Positions 38,301 through 53,300 of a stretch of 64,000 nucleotides of DNA are shown here, in pieces. The translations under genes and the position numbers were made by a program. The stretch lies in contig JABAKD010000001.1 in the NCBI GenBank assembly GCA_012845835.1, positions 2,607,540 through 2,671,539 of the forward strand, in the 5' to 3' direction. Source of the stretch: Undaria pinnatifida. Its lineage: Eukaryota; Sar; Phaeophyceae; Laminariales; Alariaceae. Every line of letters begins with the position of its first letter. Positions within the stretch are counted from its first letter, which is position 1. A model generated the notes under the pieces. It was given only the letters and a program-made list of their open reading frames with translations. It made no database searches and was not told the DNA's origin.

Positions 38301-41300
38301 CGTATAACAAGCTGCTACATATCTTTGATCTCACAGCCGAAGTGTATTTGAATATTATTTGTGACCTAAACCTCCTAAACCCCCCCCCCCCCCTCTTGCT
38401 CTCCCTTACTCAAACGCCCCACCAAATATCAAAATCCGCCACATTAACAAACACTTCACGCTCAGGATATCACCTCATTATCTTTCGAGAGCCATCCATG
38501 CCGCTGTGTTTCGCCCCCCCCCCCCCCCCCCCCTCCAACGCCCCCTCTTTCCCGACCACCTGCACGATCGCCTAGACCTAGCACCACGCGTATAACAAGC
38601 TGATACATATCTTTGATCTCACAGCCGAAGTGTATTTGAATATTATTTGTGACCTAAACCTCCTAAAAAATCTCCCCACCCCCCCCCCCCCCCCTCTTGC
38701 TCTCCCTTACTCAAACGCCCCACCAAATATCGAAATCCGCCACATTAATAAACACTTCACGCACAGGATATCACCTCATTATCTTTCGAGAGCCATCCAT
38801 GCCGCTGTGTCCCCCCCCCCCCCGCCTCGAACGCCCCTTTCTTCCCCATCACCCGCACCTTCGCCTAGACCTAGCACCATACGTATAACAAACCCCTCAC
38901 CTAAAGCCCTTTCCCCCCCCCCCCCCGCCCCCCGCCCCCGCCCCCACCCCCCACCCTCCCCCCCCAACCCATCCCAACCCCACCCCCTCGAACACTCCAC
39001 CCTCTCTTTACTCACTGATTGTACGACTTACCCCAGAATATACACGATAAACTGATGTATTATTTCCAAAAAATGTCACATTTATCCCCTCGAAATAATG
39101 TATAGTTTCCAGGCACATATCGAGCTGCCCCCCCCCCCCCCCCCCCCCCCCCCCGCCCCCCTCCAAACCCGCTCGCTTTTGATCAAAACCAGGCCCCCCC
39201 TTTGCCTTCACAGCTGTCAGATTTTGTCCCCCTCAGAAACGGGTTTTATAGTTTCCGCGCACAGACTGACTAAAATCATCCTGTTGACCCTGATAGCTAC
39301 ACTGTAGCTGTAAGGGGAGTCGCCGACCTATATCCTTAATGAGGACACACAACTCGTAATGCGCGCGATCGGAGTATCACACACAGCTTGCAAAGATGAG
39401 TTTCGACGAAATCTTCGATCTCACAGCTGGAGTGTATTTTAATTTTTATAATATATACTGGGACTCATGCCAAAGGTTCCTCGCTTGTGAAGCTCGACAT
39501 CTTCCACCCAAAACTTCGGTTAAAAGACAAAATAGAAAGTGCTACGCGATATTGATGAACGATCTTAGCGGTCACACTTCTCAGTAACTATCTTCGTCGC
39601 TTTGTGCGTGGTGACACGGACTACCTGACACATGCGGTAGAATGCATATTTAGCACCGCAGCGGTAGGTTATTTGCTGGATGCGCATTGCTGTAAGGCAA
39701 CTATACGACGCATGCCACAAGGCATAGCACCCGCTATCATGTCTCGTGTGACAGGTAAACATGATGGTGATGCCCTTGTCCGGTGGAAACGATATATATG
39801 TCATTCAAGGACTATTAGGGATCGGAATAAAGATAGCTGGAGTCTGCAAGTTAGATTCAACAACGCGGGTCATGGTGGTGCTTGGTCATATGTTTGGTCA
39901 CGCGACGAGCGCACCACGCGTCTCGCACCCATGGGATCACTCTTCACCATCAATATGGTCCCTGTCTGGTTTCACTGTTGATCACATTTAACCTAGTCTA
40001 TACCTGGCTCGGAGTCCCCGACAACATCTTCTTCTTCTTCTCCTTCTTCTTCTGCAGCTCGTCGTCGCAGCACGAACGACCAACGAGCGTTTTGGTTTAT
40101 CGAAGACTGCGTCTTGGTGATCATAGTCAAGCGAGTTAACAAGTCCCATGAGGCGTAAATGGTTTTATTTTTCCTCTTTGTCACATGTTTTGCCCTCGCA
40201 CTGCGTACTCCCACGCTCCTGCCCAGTAGAGACTCAGAACCAACGTCACGAAACAGGCTCTTCGACCCCGTCTCCACTACGGTTCGTGCGTTCAATATTT
40301 ACCTGAAGATGTTCAGCATTGTCGTCCCTCGTTGACTCGCGTCGAATTGTGAGCAGGCAATATAAGGTAAATATGTACGTGCGTGTAAAGGAAGTGAGAA
40401 CGAGATACTGACGTTGAGTTGAGTTAAAGGGTCGTTCCTTAGAAAGCCCCAAAAGTGTCAAGAATCGTGACAAAAACAAAAGTGACACACGTACACACGT
40501 TCGCCACAAATCGTGGTACTTTTCAGGAATCCGGATTGTGAATCGGTTTGACACTGCCCATGAAAAGTTGATGTCAGAGGATTCCGGGCAACTACAAGCG
40601 TGATATTGTATTTGTGAAAACGTGACCTTTGCGAACGTCAAAAAGTAAAGTATTCGTTACATCATTTTTTTGTGATAATTACCGATTTTATTGCGTTCGT
40701 TAGGGGCGGCTGTAAGGAGCCCCGTCGCTCAGGAAAGCATAAACAAGAAAATGCTACAGCGCTAAATCGTAGCACGCGTTTTGTGCCAGCACGCACCCCA
40801 AAATTAGGTATATGACTTGTCACATGTTCATAAACCTTCTCACCCCCGAAAACAATCCGCAGGCTCATGTAGGCTTGGAGCGAGGCGCCTCATGCTTCAA
40901 GAATCCCGTGTATCCGGACGACGACGGTCAGGAGCTTCTTCCCTACACCGGCGAAAACTGTCTCACGTACGAGGGGGAGATCAACAAGATGGCCGTGAAC
41001 ATCGCCTTTGGCAGGTACACAAAAACAAGCGATGGTGGCTTTGACGGTCAGTTTCACTGGTACGTCATTATCGTACACGTCAACCATAAGGGGCTAGAAA
41101 GCGCGGCTACACTTCACGGCTACTTTATGTTTACTTGGTTTGACATGTAAAAGCCAACCAACGACCAGTCTACCAGTACCGTATCTTCAAAAGTAATGCA
41201 CCTCAGATAGATGTCGTGCGACACAGGCGCCAGTGATTAATTGATGAACAAGACGAACAATATCCTTCAGATCAACGCACAAAAATGACTGTAACACCTC

Positions 41301-44300
41301 GATATACCACCCCGAGACATGGTCACTGGCCTGCGCCCCGGAAATTCACAGAATGCTCTCTATAGACTAGAGGATTAGCAGCTTGAAGTCGTAAACGTAG
41401 ACCACGGACCAACGCCCGAGTAGGTAGGTTTTGAAGCGTGCTACGATAATAGAGGTTCACCACTTTTTTTCTGAGATTCCTCAACTTTGGGAGCTTAAGG
41501 CCTCTCCCAAAAACTGATTCGGACAATTCCAAAAATAAAACTGCTCGTATCATGTACCAGACGAAAACTCCCTCGGCCTAGGTACACAACAATAGAATCA
41601 CGCAAAAAGAGCCCATTTCTGACGATGTTTGGGTTAAGGAGCCCCGTCATTCAAAAACTGGTCCATTTCAGACGAAACGTGTCTGTCTTTATCGTAGCAG
41701 GCGTCGTTGACCGTATAGACTGTAGATCAAGTCCTGCGGAAGGCTTTTTTCTCATGGCAGGGTGGGTCAGTAGTAGGGACGTGAGCTTGCGCAAGTCACA
41801 CAACTTCCCGGAGGGATGACTTTCCCAGTAGCTATCTCCAGCGAACCCAATGATTCCGAGGGGTCAAGTCGGGTCGAAATACCCCACGCATACCATCCGT
41901 ATACAACGGTGGCTTGCGCTGCTGGAGTGGTGACGGTGACCGCCGGCAGGCAGGGTAATCTCGCGCTGTCGCTACCGCGGGAACTGAATGATACACCAGC
42001 TTGCGTTGGGTTGCGAGTGCAATTGAGTTTAATTGACAATCGAAAGGTATGAAAAATACGTGAAAGCGTGGTGAGATTAAGTTTTGCTTTTTTGCCTTCC
42101 GCCAGAGGATTCAAACAAAACAAAAAGTGGATTCTTCAGTAGGCTTTACCGTGTTCTCGTACCTCAATATACATCCCAGATGAAGAACCAAAAACGTTTA
42201 TCGTAATCCGAGCTTCAAACGTGACCACGAAAACAATTGCGTACCATGTAGCATAGTCGTACGTGGTCGACACCGCCAGTCAGCGCGACTGACAAACGAT
42301 TCACCCGCTGCCGCGCTCGCGGGAACGCCAGTGAATGAACACGGCAGGACGGGATGCAGCAGCACATCGGTGATGCGTATTGAGGTGGGCAGGACCGGGG
42401 GCAAAGGCTTCAGGGCATTAGCCTTCCTTACTTCCCTGGCGCTTGAACGGCTGAACTCGTTTACACGGAACCCAGCCATGGTTTTGGGGACGAACATACA
42501 TGAAGTTAGTGGGAAAATTCTACTGTTGTATTGAAGGAGTGTAAAAGCTGATTCTACTATGCTCTCCCCCAAATCTAAAAAGCAGCGATGTGATTTTAAT
42601 GAACGTTTCATGGCTGTTCGACACACGGTAGGTTGCTGTGAATGAAAACATCTTCATCTATTTTTTGTACGCAACGAACTATCGAGCGGTGGCGTCGCGA
42701 TGGCGTCGCTAAAAGATCTAGTACTTGCAGCCTGCCCGATGAGCCGTATAGTTTTGTAATCTACGGACACAAGATTCATGGTTCACGTATATTCGAGCGA
42801 TATAGGATATATGGTATTGGGAAATGAGTGTTTTCTATTGGATGGTGGTGTGTTGTCAGAATGTCAGCCACCCCGCTGGAAACATGCCTTCTACGGTATG
42901 TTTAATTCTGGGTTGATTCCGATGAGGTACGCCCTTTATGTCAGTCTTGTTTTGGTCCAGTTTTTGGCCCTCATTTGTGGGCGACTTCTGGCCGATCTTG
43001 ACTCATCCCATGTCTTCATTGTGATAATATACGCGGATACGCAACAATAATATAATGGATTTTCTACATATTAATCAACGTCTGGGACTTCTCTTTTATC
43101 AGCTGCCACCGCGCAACCAAGGCCCCCGCATGAGGTGGCCCACGCGAGCAAGCCGACCCTGAGCATGGGTTTTCCCATCAGTCGCGACGGCAAGGAGCAC
43201 CGTGTTTCAGGAGATACGACCGGGAGCTGGTTTCAAAACCTGCGATTTCGTTACCGAAAAATTGGCAGTCAGTAAAGTGACGTTGAAGAAATTTTAATTG
43301 GATTACCAGGTAGGTACAAAAAATGTTTGATTTCTTCGAGGACGGGGCGTTCCTGCCACGGGGCGCAACCTCCAAAGCCTCCCGTGCTTCAGGTAGGTGT
43401 GTGTTATATACGATGATACTGGGCGTCACGGCAAAGAGAGGACCACCGATCGGGTGAACACACCACGCGTCCGTTCTCGCGGTAAGGTCGATTCGGACAA
43501 CCCCACCGCCCGATATCGTGCCAGGTCGAGGCGCCACAGCACTGCAACATTACAGTAAGCTTTCGAAGGCGGTAGTATTTTCAAGCGGACGAGCACTGCA
43601 GAGAGGTAGCCTCTACAGTAACAGTAGTACGTTGAACCTTTCTTTGTGGTTTAACCCGCGCGCGTAAAGCCCCAAAAGACCGTCTTCGTATAATGCTTCC
43701 AAGTATCTTGCTCCCTTAAAATGGGGCGATGCTTTTGCCTTCGGCGTTGCGAGAGAATGGTGCGCTGCGCTTTTTGTTTCGAAAAATCCTTGGGACTGAG
43801 GGCCTGACGGCGGCGTATGTATAGATTTGTGGGTGTGAGGTTAAAGTGCGTCAATATTTTCACGATATATATATTTTTTATATTCTTTGGGTAAGTGGAA
43901 ATGTGACCCCGATGATCTATGTCCGTTGCTGCTGATTCGTTTTGCTGATGATGATGTCGTGCATGGTTCAACAGGCAGATGTGCGGAGTTCACTACCGTT
44001 TTGACAGCCAGGAAGGGCTGGTGCTCGGGGAGATCATCGGCGTAAGGATGCTCCAGCAGGTAAATACACCTCAATACCTGGCACCAACCATAAGTATCCA
44101 GTAGGTCTAATCATCATGCCACGGTAGGAGATAGTGACCCATTTTCTTTCTGTTCGGGGTCCCTCGCGTTTGAGGAGCCTTTTCTTCTTCTTTTTTACCT
44201 CACCCAAAAAGCGATATTTTTTTAAGTGAACCGAAAGGGCAGCCAGGTGATGAACACACCCAAGGCCTGGCTAATAATATCAATAGTAAGACCAAACGTT

Positions 44301-47300
44301 ATCGTACCACTTTGTTGCTCGTTCATAATCTTATCAGCAACATAGTGCCAAAGAAGATGGGTGTACCCCTCGTATGGAGACTAAAGTTGGCCCACTATGT
44401 TCCCAAGATTGGAAAATCCAACAAAATGAGGTGTCTCGCCACTATCTGACCCCTGAGATGGTGCCAGCCACAATACGCCATTTTCTTGTTGCCTCTTTTT
44501 ATTGTTATGCAAAAATATACGATAACATATGCCTGGCACTATATACGCGAACGATACGTATAATATGTACGTATGACGTACACCGGGTACCGTATACGAT
44601 AACGATACGGACCATATTTTGAATACATACGAGTACTATGTTGTTTTGGCCATAGGCGCTGCTGTTGCACTGCCTTGATCTTTGGTTGGCGAAATAAATG
44701 TCGGGAAGAAAAAAGAGCAACAAAGTGGTACGATAACGTTTGGCCTAAGTCTACAAAACATTATCATATTGCAAAAGGAAAATGGCATTCAGGCGCTTCT
44801 ATTTTAAGGACCCGCCCCCCCCCCCGTCGTTCAGCAAAAAACACAAAACAGTCGAGTCGTTCTACGATAGCACCTCCTACTTTTCTTTAACGACATCGCC
44901 GGTGTTGAAATCAGCTTCGGGCCGTATCTCCTGAAATATATGGCACCCCTTGTCAATCCGACGTGATCGTTCGATATCCCTTTGCAGACAAAAAAAGCGC
45001 GAATAGTTGTGTTTCGTAGCGCCCTTCCTCTTGTCGAGTAGCCATGATGATTGATGAAACGTTCGCTAAAGAAAATTGTATAACCAGTCCTTCATAACGT
45101 CTCAGCTTCGGGACCGAGCCTACATGACGGAGGGTCACGTTTTGGGCCTCTTTTATTGATGGTCTTTGTTCCATTTGTGGTCTCGAGCTTGCGGGGGGGG
45201 GGGGGTTAATGCGATATGACTGGACCATGCATTGTCTTTCGGGCTGCGATTTCATTTTTTCTCAAAATCAGTGGTATGGGCGGGGTATACGGCTCCTCAA
45301 GGGGGGAACCCCTTAACGATAAGGGTGTGTTGGGGCACTTCGTAAACGGAGTTGCCTAGATCATCATGAGGTTGAGCTTATGCAGGTGGGAGCCGTCGAT
45401 GGGCCCTGGCAAGTATGTCGTAAAAGTGATCCCTATTATCGTGCTCTTCGCCCAAAGAAGTGCCAAACCGGCTGCAAAATTCACATTTCTTCCGACATGC
45501 CAATCACACGTTTCAACTCCCTGAACATGAATTATCATGTAATCATCTTCGAAGGTACTTTACAGTTACACATATCAGACATTGATACGAGCAATAGTCA
45601 ATCCTACAGGTCGACTATCAGATGCCTGGTGTAGGGTGGCTCACGCGGAAATGGCTCTCGATACCCGACGAGCCGCCATCAGGCGGAGAAGAGAAGAAAG
45701 GTAGAAATATATACTTGCATAAAAGTAGCGTACGCCAAAGTAGACCAGAAGATGACAAATACACACCAACTCGCACTGAAAGATCACCACAAACTAACAA
45801 CGACTGAAAGTGCACTTGGACAGTGAACTGGACCAAACGGGGCTCAACTCGAATACATCGAAGATTGGGATCGCCAATAATACCAATTGTTCTACTCTAC
45901 CATCTCACGGTAGATTCAATGAAATCATACACGTGGGACATCAGAGATTGATACGAGCACAACATAGTGAATCCTTACATCCCCTCTGCTCGTTACAACA
46001 GTGATGACAAAGCTCATTCCATATAGACTAATGCAAGCTCAAAAGCGGAATCTTCAAATTGAAACAAAGTCTAAGGGCACCGTCTTCAACATCATCCCGG
46101 TAACCAACACTCAGACTTTCCGATAAAAACTGTCATGAGCTCAATGAAATAGGGACAGAGCGAGTGTCGGTGTCGTAATCAAGCACAACAGGCATCCAAA
46201 TAATACAGGCTTGTACTCCAAAATCCTCCCAGTAATCAATACTCAGCGCCGCAACTAGGGACCGACGTGTCGTCCACGGTCATCAACCGGAAATCGCTGA
46301 GTAGATTAGGATCGAGCGCATCGACCTAGCTTGCAGGATATATACTAAACGATTTGGCTCAGTTGGTTCTCACTAATGGGCTGTTTTGAATATGCAATTT
46401 AGACTGATTGCGCAGGGCTGGCTGGCCCTGGGTAGTGTACCAAAACGGTGCCATCCCCAAATCCCAGGATTCTCAAGATGATAGGATAACCATAGACCTG
46501 GTTGACAGTACATAATAAACAAAACGATTTGGCTCAGTTGATTCTCGCTAATGGGCTGCTTAAAGAATGCCATATAGAAGTGATTGCGCGGGGCTGACCC
46601 TGGTTAGTTTACCAAACCGCTGCCCTCCTCAAATCCCATGATTCTCCACGTGCTGGAAACTAACATATTGAACCAATGCAGCAATAGTAACCAGCAGGAT
46701 GGGTTATGAAAATGTGTCGTTGGCCTCCTGCAAATTCAACCATCAAAAATACCTCCAGAAATACCCGAATGGCATACTGCCTGCTCATGATAAACGCCAT
46801 ATCGTCCATCATCAGGGATTCAACACCGAAAGGAAAATGGAAAATCACAAATACCGTTATCAAAAGCTCCCACAAACAGCCTACAGCCTACCTGGTATAT
46901 CATATCTCCACGTAATACACTCTCTCGGTCGAGAGCAAAATTCGATGGTGGAATCAAAACGAAATTATCTCAAATATATTTGTCAAACGCTCCCAAGAAC
47001 AACCAATATTTTATCTGCCAAGTAGTTTGTACGGTTCAAATCCAGGGGCAAAAATAGTTATTTTAATGCGAAAAATCGCTAAATCTCAGTACCCAATCAA
47101 TGCTCTAAAGAAAAACCAATACTTTACCTCCAAAGAGTATTTGGAATGTTGCCAATTAACTCAAAATGTTCGCATACTACGTTCGTTCAACATAAAACTA
47201 TATATTCAAAAAGAATAAGACCCCTCCCATTAAGAAAAAAACTCACCCACATAGTACATTACAAGTACCAACAACGCAGCTTGCAAAGATGAGTGTTGAC

Positions 47301-50300
47301 CCGAAATTCGCCGAACTCACGCCCGACGTCCTTCAAATATTTTAATAAAATGTCTGTGAGCACCTATCATGCCTTATATCTATCTACCGCCCCCGCCCCC
47401 CACCCGGTGCACCTCTATCATAGAATGTGTCCATTGTCCATCGGCAATGAATGCAAAGCTATGCTGCGCCAACCAAATGGCCTGAAGATACTTTTGCCGT
47501 GAGATACAGAGACATCCGGGCGGTGGCCCAAACCCCGCATCGAAAATTAGGGCACCGTGTCTTTAGTCCTGCATCCACCATAGGACGCGTCGACGTCAAC
47601 GGGTATACGGTGGAAACCGTCGCAATAAATTCGGATGACTTGGAGTCATTCGGAACACGTTTCAGGTTAAAGCGTGCCACACCTCTGTCGTAGTCATGCG
47701 TTCCAGAAGTACACTACCGTAGCACCACTAGCGGTCCCTGTGTAGCGTCGGTAAGGGCCAGCCGGCAATTCCTGTACTGGAATAGCGACGACCAGGTTCT
47801 ACTCTGTACACTGTCACTGCTGGTTGTTCCCCTGCACGTGTGGCAAGCAATTCCACAGGCAGGCGCAGTTTATAGCGCGGCCGCCGAGCACATCTCAACC
47901 GGCATTACCGATGGAACACTGCAGTACCCCGACACAATAGGAGGATGCCAGAGCATACCAGAGCCGTCCTATCTCAAAGGGGTAGTATTACGGATTTCGG
48001 TCCTCTACGGACGACGCCATCACATATGCTACTATTAATAGCGCAGTACTACCAAAAGGCTACGGGAAGGCGGTCACCATTGGGACCATTTACTTCCAGT
48101 GGCTCCGAGTCACTCCGGAGAGTAACCCCCCTGTCCCTTTGCGGTCCGAAGCTTGGGCGCTGTTGTGCCTCCGCGATTTTAATCCACAGTGGTGGAAAAG
48201 TAAGCTACGCTGCGCCCAAAACAAACGCGCAAGGGTGTGTTTTCTATGTGAGGGTATGGAGTCACTCGTGCGAGCAGTTACGAAAAACCCGGCACTAAAA
48301 ATGGGGGGAGAGAGCGCTACGCTGCGCCGAAAAACCCGCCCAAACAAAGTAGCTTGATTGTCCGCGTGAGGCACGGCCGAGGCACTCGTCGTGTGCCAAA
48401 ATATCAAAATCTAATGGTTGATCTACAATGGTTGTGCACCCCCGACCGTAGCCGCTTGGTCTAAATAGCACTTGCCGCTACCCTGGTCCAATAATACGGG
48501 AAGGCTGCAGCCAATTGATTCTGGGGCTGCTCGCTTCAGGCCCGGCTTGAGGGCGCGCTCGCTAGGATAGAGGTAGTGGTTTGGTCTCAGACGGTTCCGG
48601 AATGAAAGGGGGATTCCTCCTTTACCCAACCGTTGTCCTAATTTTGTGTGTGTTTTTTTCAATGGTTTTTGTTGTAATAGAATAGGCCATGGGAGTGTTC
48701 GAAGGTGGGTGTCGCATTTTCTTTCGCCAATCAGTGTGTGGCCGAGGCCTATAAGCTGCTCAGGTCACGACCTTCTTGACACACCTTCAGACCGTAGCAA
48801 TGTGTCCTGCGCCTCTTGTAGGTGTACCGTACCCGAACCCAAGCGTTGACATAAATTATAATAGTGCAACCGGACGAACAATCCCGTGTGGCTCGCCATT
48901 AATTATAACTCATGGAAAACGAATGGGGTGTTATTATTTAATATAACGGCGCCCACTAGTTGATTGAAAGCGAATCACATTACTATCGAAAAACAAGAAC
49001 GGCAATTTATTCCGACGATATCACATCAATCATCAGGTGAAAGAGTCCCGGAAATCTAGAAAACAAAAATATTAGTTAGTCTATACCTTACCATACCCGA
49101 ACAACAAAAGTTGAGCAAACAGGAAAGTGCGGACCCGACCAAAGACAATCCGATGGTCTACATATTATTGATACGTTGAAGAAGACGCGAATTGAGACAT
49201 TTTCCAAAGATGACCGACTAAAATTGGCCGCTCAGAAACGTTTCGTCCGAAACCCGCAACCTCCCTGAGTGGGGCTACACCCTGAAGGCGGCGATTGCAG
49301 TAGTCGCGTGCTACGATATCGTCTAGATAAACCACTTTTTTTCTAATATCTAGAACCCCTCAATTTGGGAGAGATTAATACCTCTCGAAGGCAAAAACGG
49401 ATTTTTTGGAGAAAACTAAAAACTGCTACGATGTACCGGATGAAATAGCACGTAGCCAGGGTACACACCGAGAATCATGCGAAAAAACTGTTTCGCCTAT
49501 TTCCGACGATTTCGGGTCAATGTAGAAGTAAGTGTGTTATAACGCTTAGTTTGGGTAAGCTGTTGGTTAACCTTTCGGAAGTGGTCAAGCGGACTAACAC
49601 CCCACCCATACCTTAACAAATGGCGTCATCGATAGACCGTGGGTTTTTTGGGTCGTAGGTTCGAATCCCACATCCGCCATAATAAACTTTTTCAGACTTT
49701 CCCCAAGTCGAACTTGAAATATACTCTCTCCGGTATACCCAGGAAATGAAACGGCTTGGAATGTGACAGGTCCGCCCGAATATCCGGCCGACCTGCTACC
49801 CCGCCGTTTCAGGGGGGGAGAGTGTTAAAAGGCTTAGTTTGGGTAAGCTATTGGTTAACCTTTCGCAAGTGGTCAAACGGACTAATACCCCACTAACACC
49901 TTAACATTAAGGAGCCCCGTCATTCAAACACCATTTCAGACGAAAAGTGCTACCTCTAGATCGCAGCATGCGTCGTCAGTAGTAGTAGTAGGGATAGCTG
50001 ATATATGTGTCGGAGGGTCCGGGTCAGAGCGAGAGTACAAAGCTGACAGCTGCGGGTCGGTTTCAGAACAGACGTCGCAAATCGGAGGTATGGCTGAGGA
50101 ACGTCCTAGCATACCCAACTGGTTATATAACGCAGTCGCCGGGCTGGTTCGCCGAGCCAGACGTTCGTACACACGCCATATGAATCCAACCGCCCTACTC
50201 TGTACCATGTTCTTGTTTATCTCCCGATCATTCGCGGTGTACGCACTGTAGGTCGTGGGACTGTTGATCCGGTCACAGAACTTCCATTTTGTTTTCAAAA

Positions 50301-53300
50301 CAGCCGCCGTTTGGGGTGTCGTGCTCAACGCTCTTCAATGAAGGAGTGCGGCCAATGGCCTGGGGATGGACCATTGATGAGGGGCATAGGGATAGAGGGT
50401 ATAGCTAAAAGGAAAAGATGCGGGGAAGGCAAGTCGCTGAATGGTTGGCAGAGAGTCATAGGTGAGATACTCGGACTTAGAGAAGAAACACATGCGGTGC
50501 ACGGAACCATCGGACGGTTCGGGGCGACTGTTCGGGGCTACTCGTGCTACGATAGAGGCACGAGAAATTGTAGCTATATAAATTATGTTCTGAACGGTGG
50601 AGCTCCTTACCCCCAAAATGGTCGGGATGCCATCAACATTATTCGAACGATTAACGAACTTATGCCGAGGCCATGTATGTGTCAGTTCATGGAAAAAAAC
50701 TTTGCCCTCTTTCAATTTACTCCTCGAGCAACCGGCACCCTCTCCCAAGGAAAAATGTAGGGAAAATGTAGGGAAAATGTGCCGCGTGACGTGGTAGGGA
50801 AGAGTCATTCCACACGACAGAGGGGTGAAAAAGTTTCTAAGAGTTTTCCGGGCTCCTAGTATGATGAGGGGGTCAACACAATGGTATATTCCACGCGAAC
50901 ACGTGACTTCGAGAAGAAATTCGTTTGCCCTCGAAATCCGATAAACGCTTCCATGCGCTATAGTCCCAAACAAACGACAAAAACCCGGGCAAAGCTATAA
51001 TGATAGACGCGTGCTACGATAGAGGGACGCCGCTTTTTTTCTGAGGCTCCTTGATTCGAGAGCTTAAGACCTCTCCAAAAACCTGCTTTGGAAGAAGAGT
51101 CGGTCGCGCATTCCGACCTACACTTCGATGCGCTATAGTCCCAAACCACAGTACCCGGGTAAACGCTATAACAGACGCGTGCCACGGTCATAGAGGGGCG
51201 CGTCTCCGAAAACCTTATTTGGAAGAATCGTTCGCGCATTCCGACCTACACTTCGATGCGCTATAGTCCATAACCACAATACCCGGGTAAACGCTATAAC
51301 AGACGCGTGCCACGGTCATAGAGGGGCGCGCCGCTTTTTTTTTCTGGGGTTCTTCAATTGGAGAGCTTGAGACCTCTCCCGAAAAACTGATTTGGGAGGA
51401 AAATGAAACTGATGTCTCTCTACCGGATGAATAATCCTAGGAACAGAACGGTGAATCAGAACAAAACAGAAATGTCCTATTATTTGTTCATTTTCCGACG
51501 GTTAAGCCCCGTCACTCGGGTTCATATTCAGACCGAAAGTGATACCTACCTCTGTCGTGGAATGTGCGGCGATAATACTACTACTACTGCTGCTACTACT
51601 GCTACTACTGCTACTACTACTACTGCTACTACTACTAATAATGCTACTGCTACTACTGCTACTACCACGAATACTACTACTGCTGCTACTACTACTACTA
51701 CTACTGCTACTACCACTAATACTACTACTAGATCAATAGCCCATAGTTCCATGCATGGTTGAGGAGTAACGTCAGGCAGGAAAAGAGCAAACCCGAGCGC
51801 GGGATGACTCTACCTCTCGGAACGGTATCTACACGCTGCATTGACGGAGGACCAGAATAGAATTACACTTACCTGGTATCACTAAACAGCCCAAAGAAAA
51901 ACTTGGTGCACCGCTACTACCTGTACGAGGACAGAATGCGTCGCACAAGTTCTTTCTCTGAGGAGTTTAGGGCTATCATGCTGTCGTAGAGGTACGAAGC
52001 ACCTTGTGAAAAAAACAGCTTCCGCAAAACAATCCTCGGAATGCGCCGCTACGGTTCTTGTTTTTCAACACTCGACTTTAATGTGGACTAGATTATTATG
52101 TCATTGGGGTTAGTCTAGGCTTTTTTTCAGTTTACTCAAAATACGTTGGTGAGTGAGGAATACAGAGGACCCGTCCTACGACAGGAGGTGGCGCTTTTCG
52201 TCTGAAGGGGTTTCTGAACGACGGCCGCGGGCTCCGATATAATAGTAGGACTCTTGGCCGCGGGCGGGGCTCCTATAGTAGTAGTAGGATACTCTCGTGA
52301 AGTGCTATATTTTGCATGGTTTTCGTTATTATACCCATAGATAGGCTAATGGAATTTTGAATCCAGTTGTTACAGCTACATTTTTCTCCCAATTGTTTTT
52401 CGGGGGCGAGATCTTAAGCTCCTGAAGCGAGGGACATCAGAACCGAACGGCGCACACTCCTCCACCGTGCGTCTGACGTAGGACGTGTCTCTGAGGTGCA
52501 CCACTTTTTTTCTTAGGTTGCTCAATACTGGGAGCTTAAGACCTCTCCCAAAAAAATTATTTCGGAGAAAAATAAAACTGAACTATTATGCATGTACCGG
52601 ATGAGCAAATCCCATATGCAAAAAAAGAAACGACGTTTTTTTTCGGACGATTTTGGGTTAATGAGCCCCGCCGTTCAGAAAACGTTCCGGACGAAAACTG
52701 CTAGGTGCCTCTATCGTAGCGCGCGTCGTCTGCACGTGTACCAAGCCCCGGGTAGTAACCCTTGAGGTCGGTGACGTAGGTGTGAACCCCGCATGGGACT
52801 CTGCCTTACAAAATTGACATGCCCAGGGTGCCGAGAGCGTGAGTTTTTTTAGGACTGATTCTACGATAGCCCCCCCCCCCCGCCCCCAAACCGGCGGTTT
52901 TGTTTAACGAACGTTTCATGCCTTCTCGATACGAGGAAGGATGCTATGAATAAAAAAATCTTTACGTACTTTCTTGTTTGCAAAGAAAGTCATATCGAAC
53001 GATGACGTTGGGGGGGCAAGAGGCACCGATTTTCGAGAGATACGGCCGGAAGTTGGGTTCCAAACCGGCGACTTCGTTGAGGAAAAGGTGGAGGGGCTGC
53101 CGCAGGGCGACTCCTAGATTCGATGCGAACCGACGAGCATACGAAAAAAGCGGAAAAATGGGGATGAACGCCTAACCGCATGCAGGCCCAATTAAACTGA
53201 AGGCTCGTACCGAAAGGGAGAAAGGAAGACACCTGTGACTGGACTCACGGCTTGTCCTGAAGGTCGCTGAGGGCGAACGTATCTTTTTCGGGTTCAGCCG

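Noticed and set aside
38342-39055. Proline-rich ORFs
   Set aside because: Produced by the C-tracts of family G; they vary in frame between copies.
51403-51762. Thr/Ala/Asn, Leu and Val homopolymer ORFs
   Set aside because: Direct translation of the ACT/GCT microsatellite, open in all frames.
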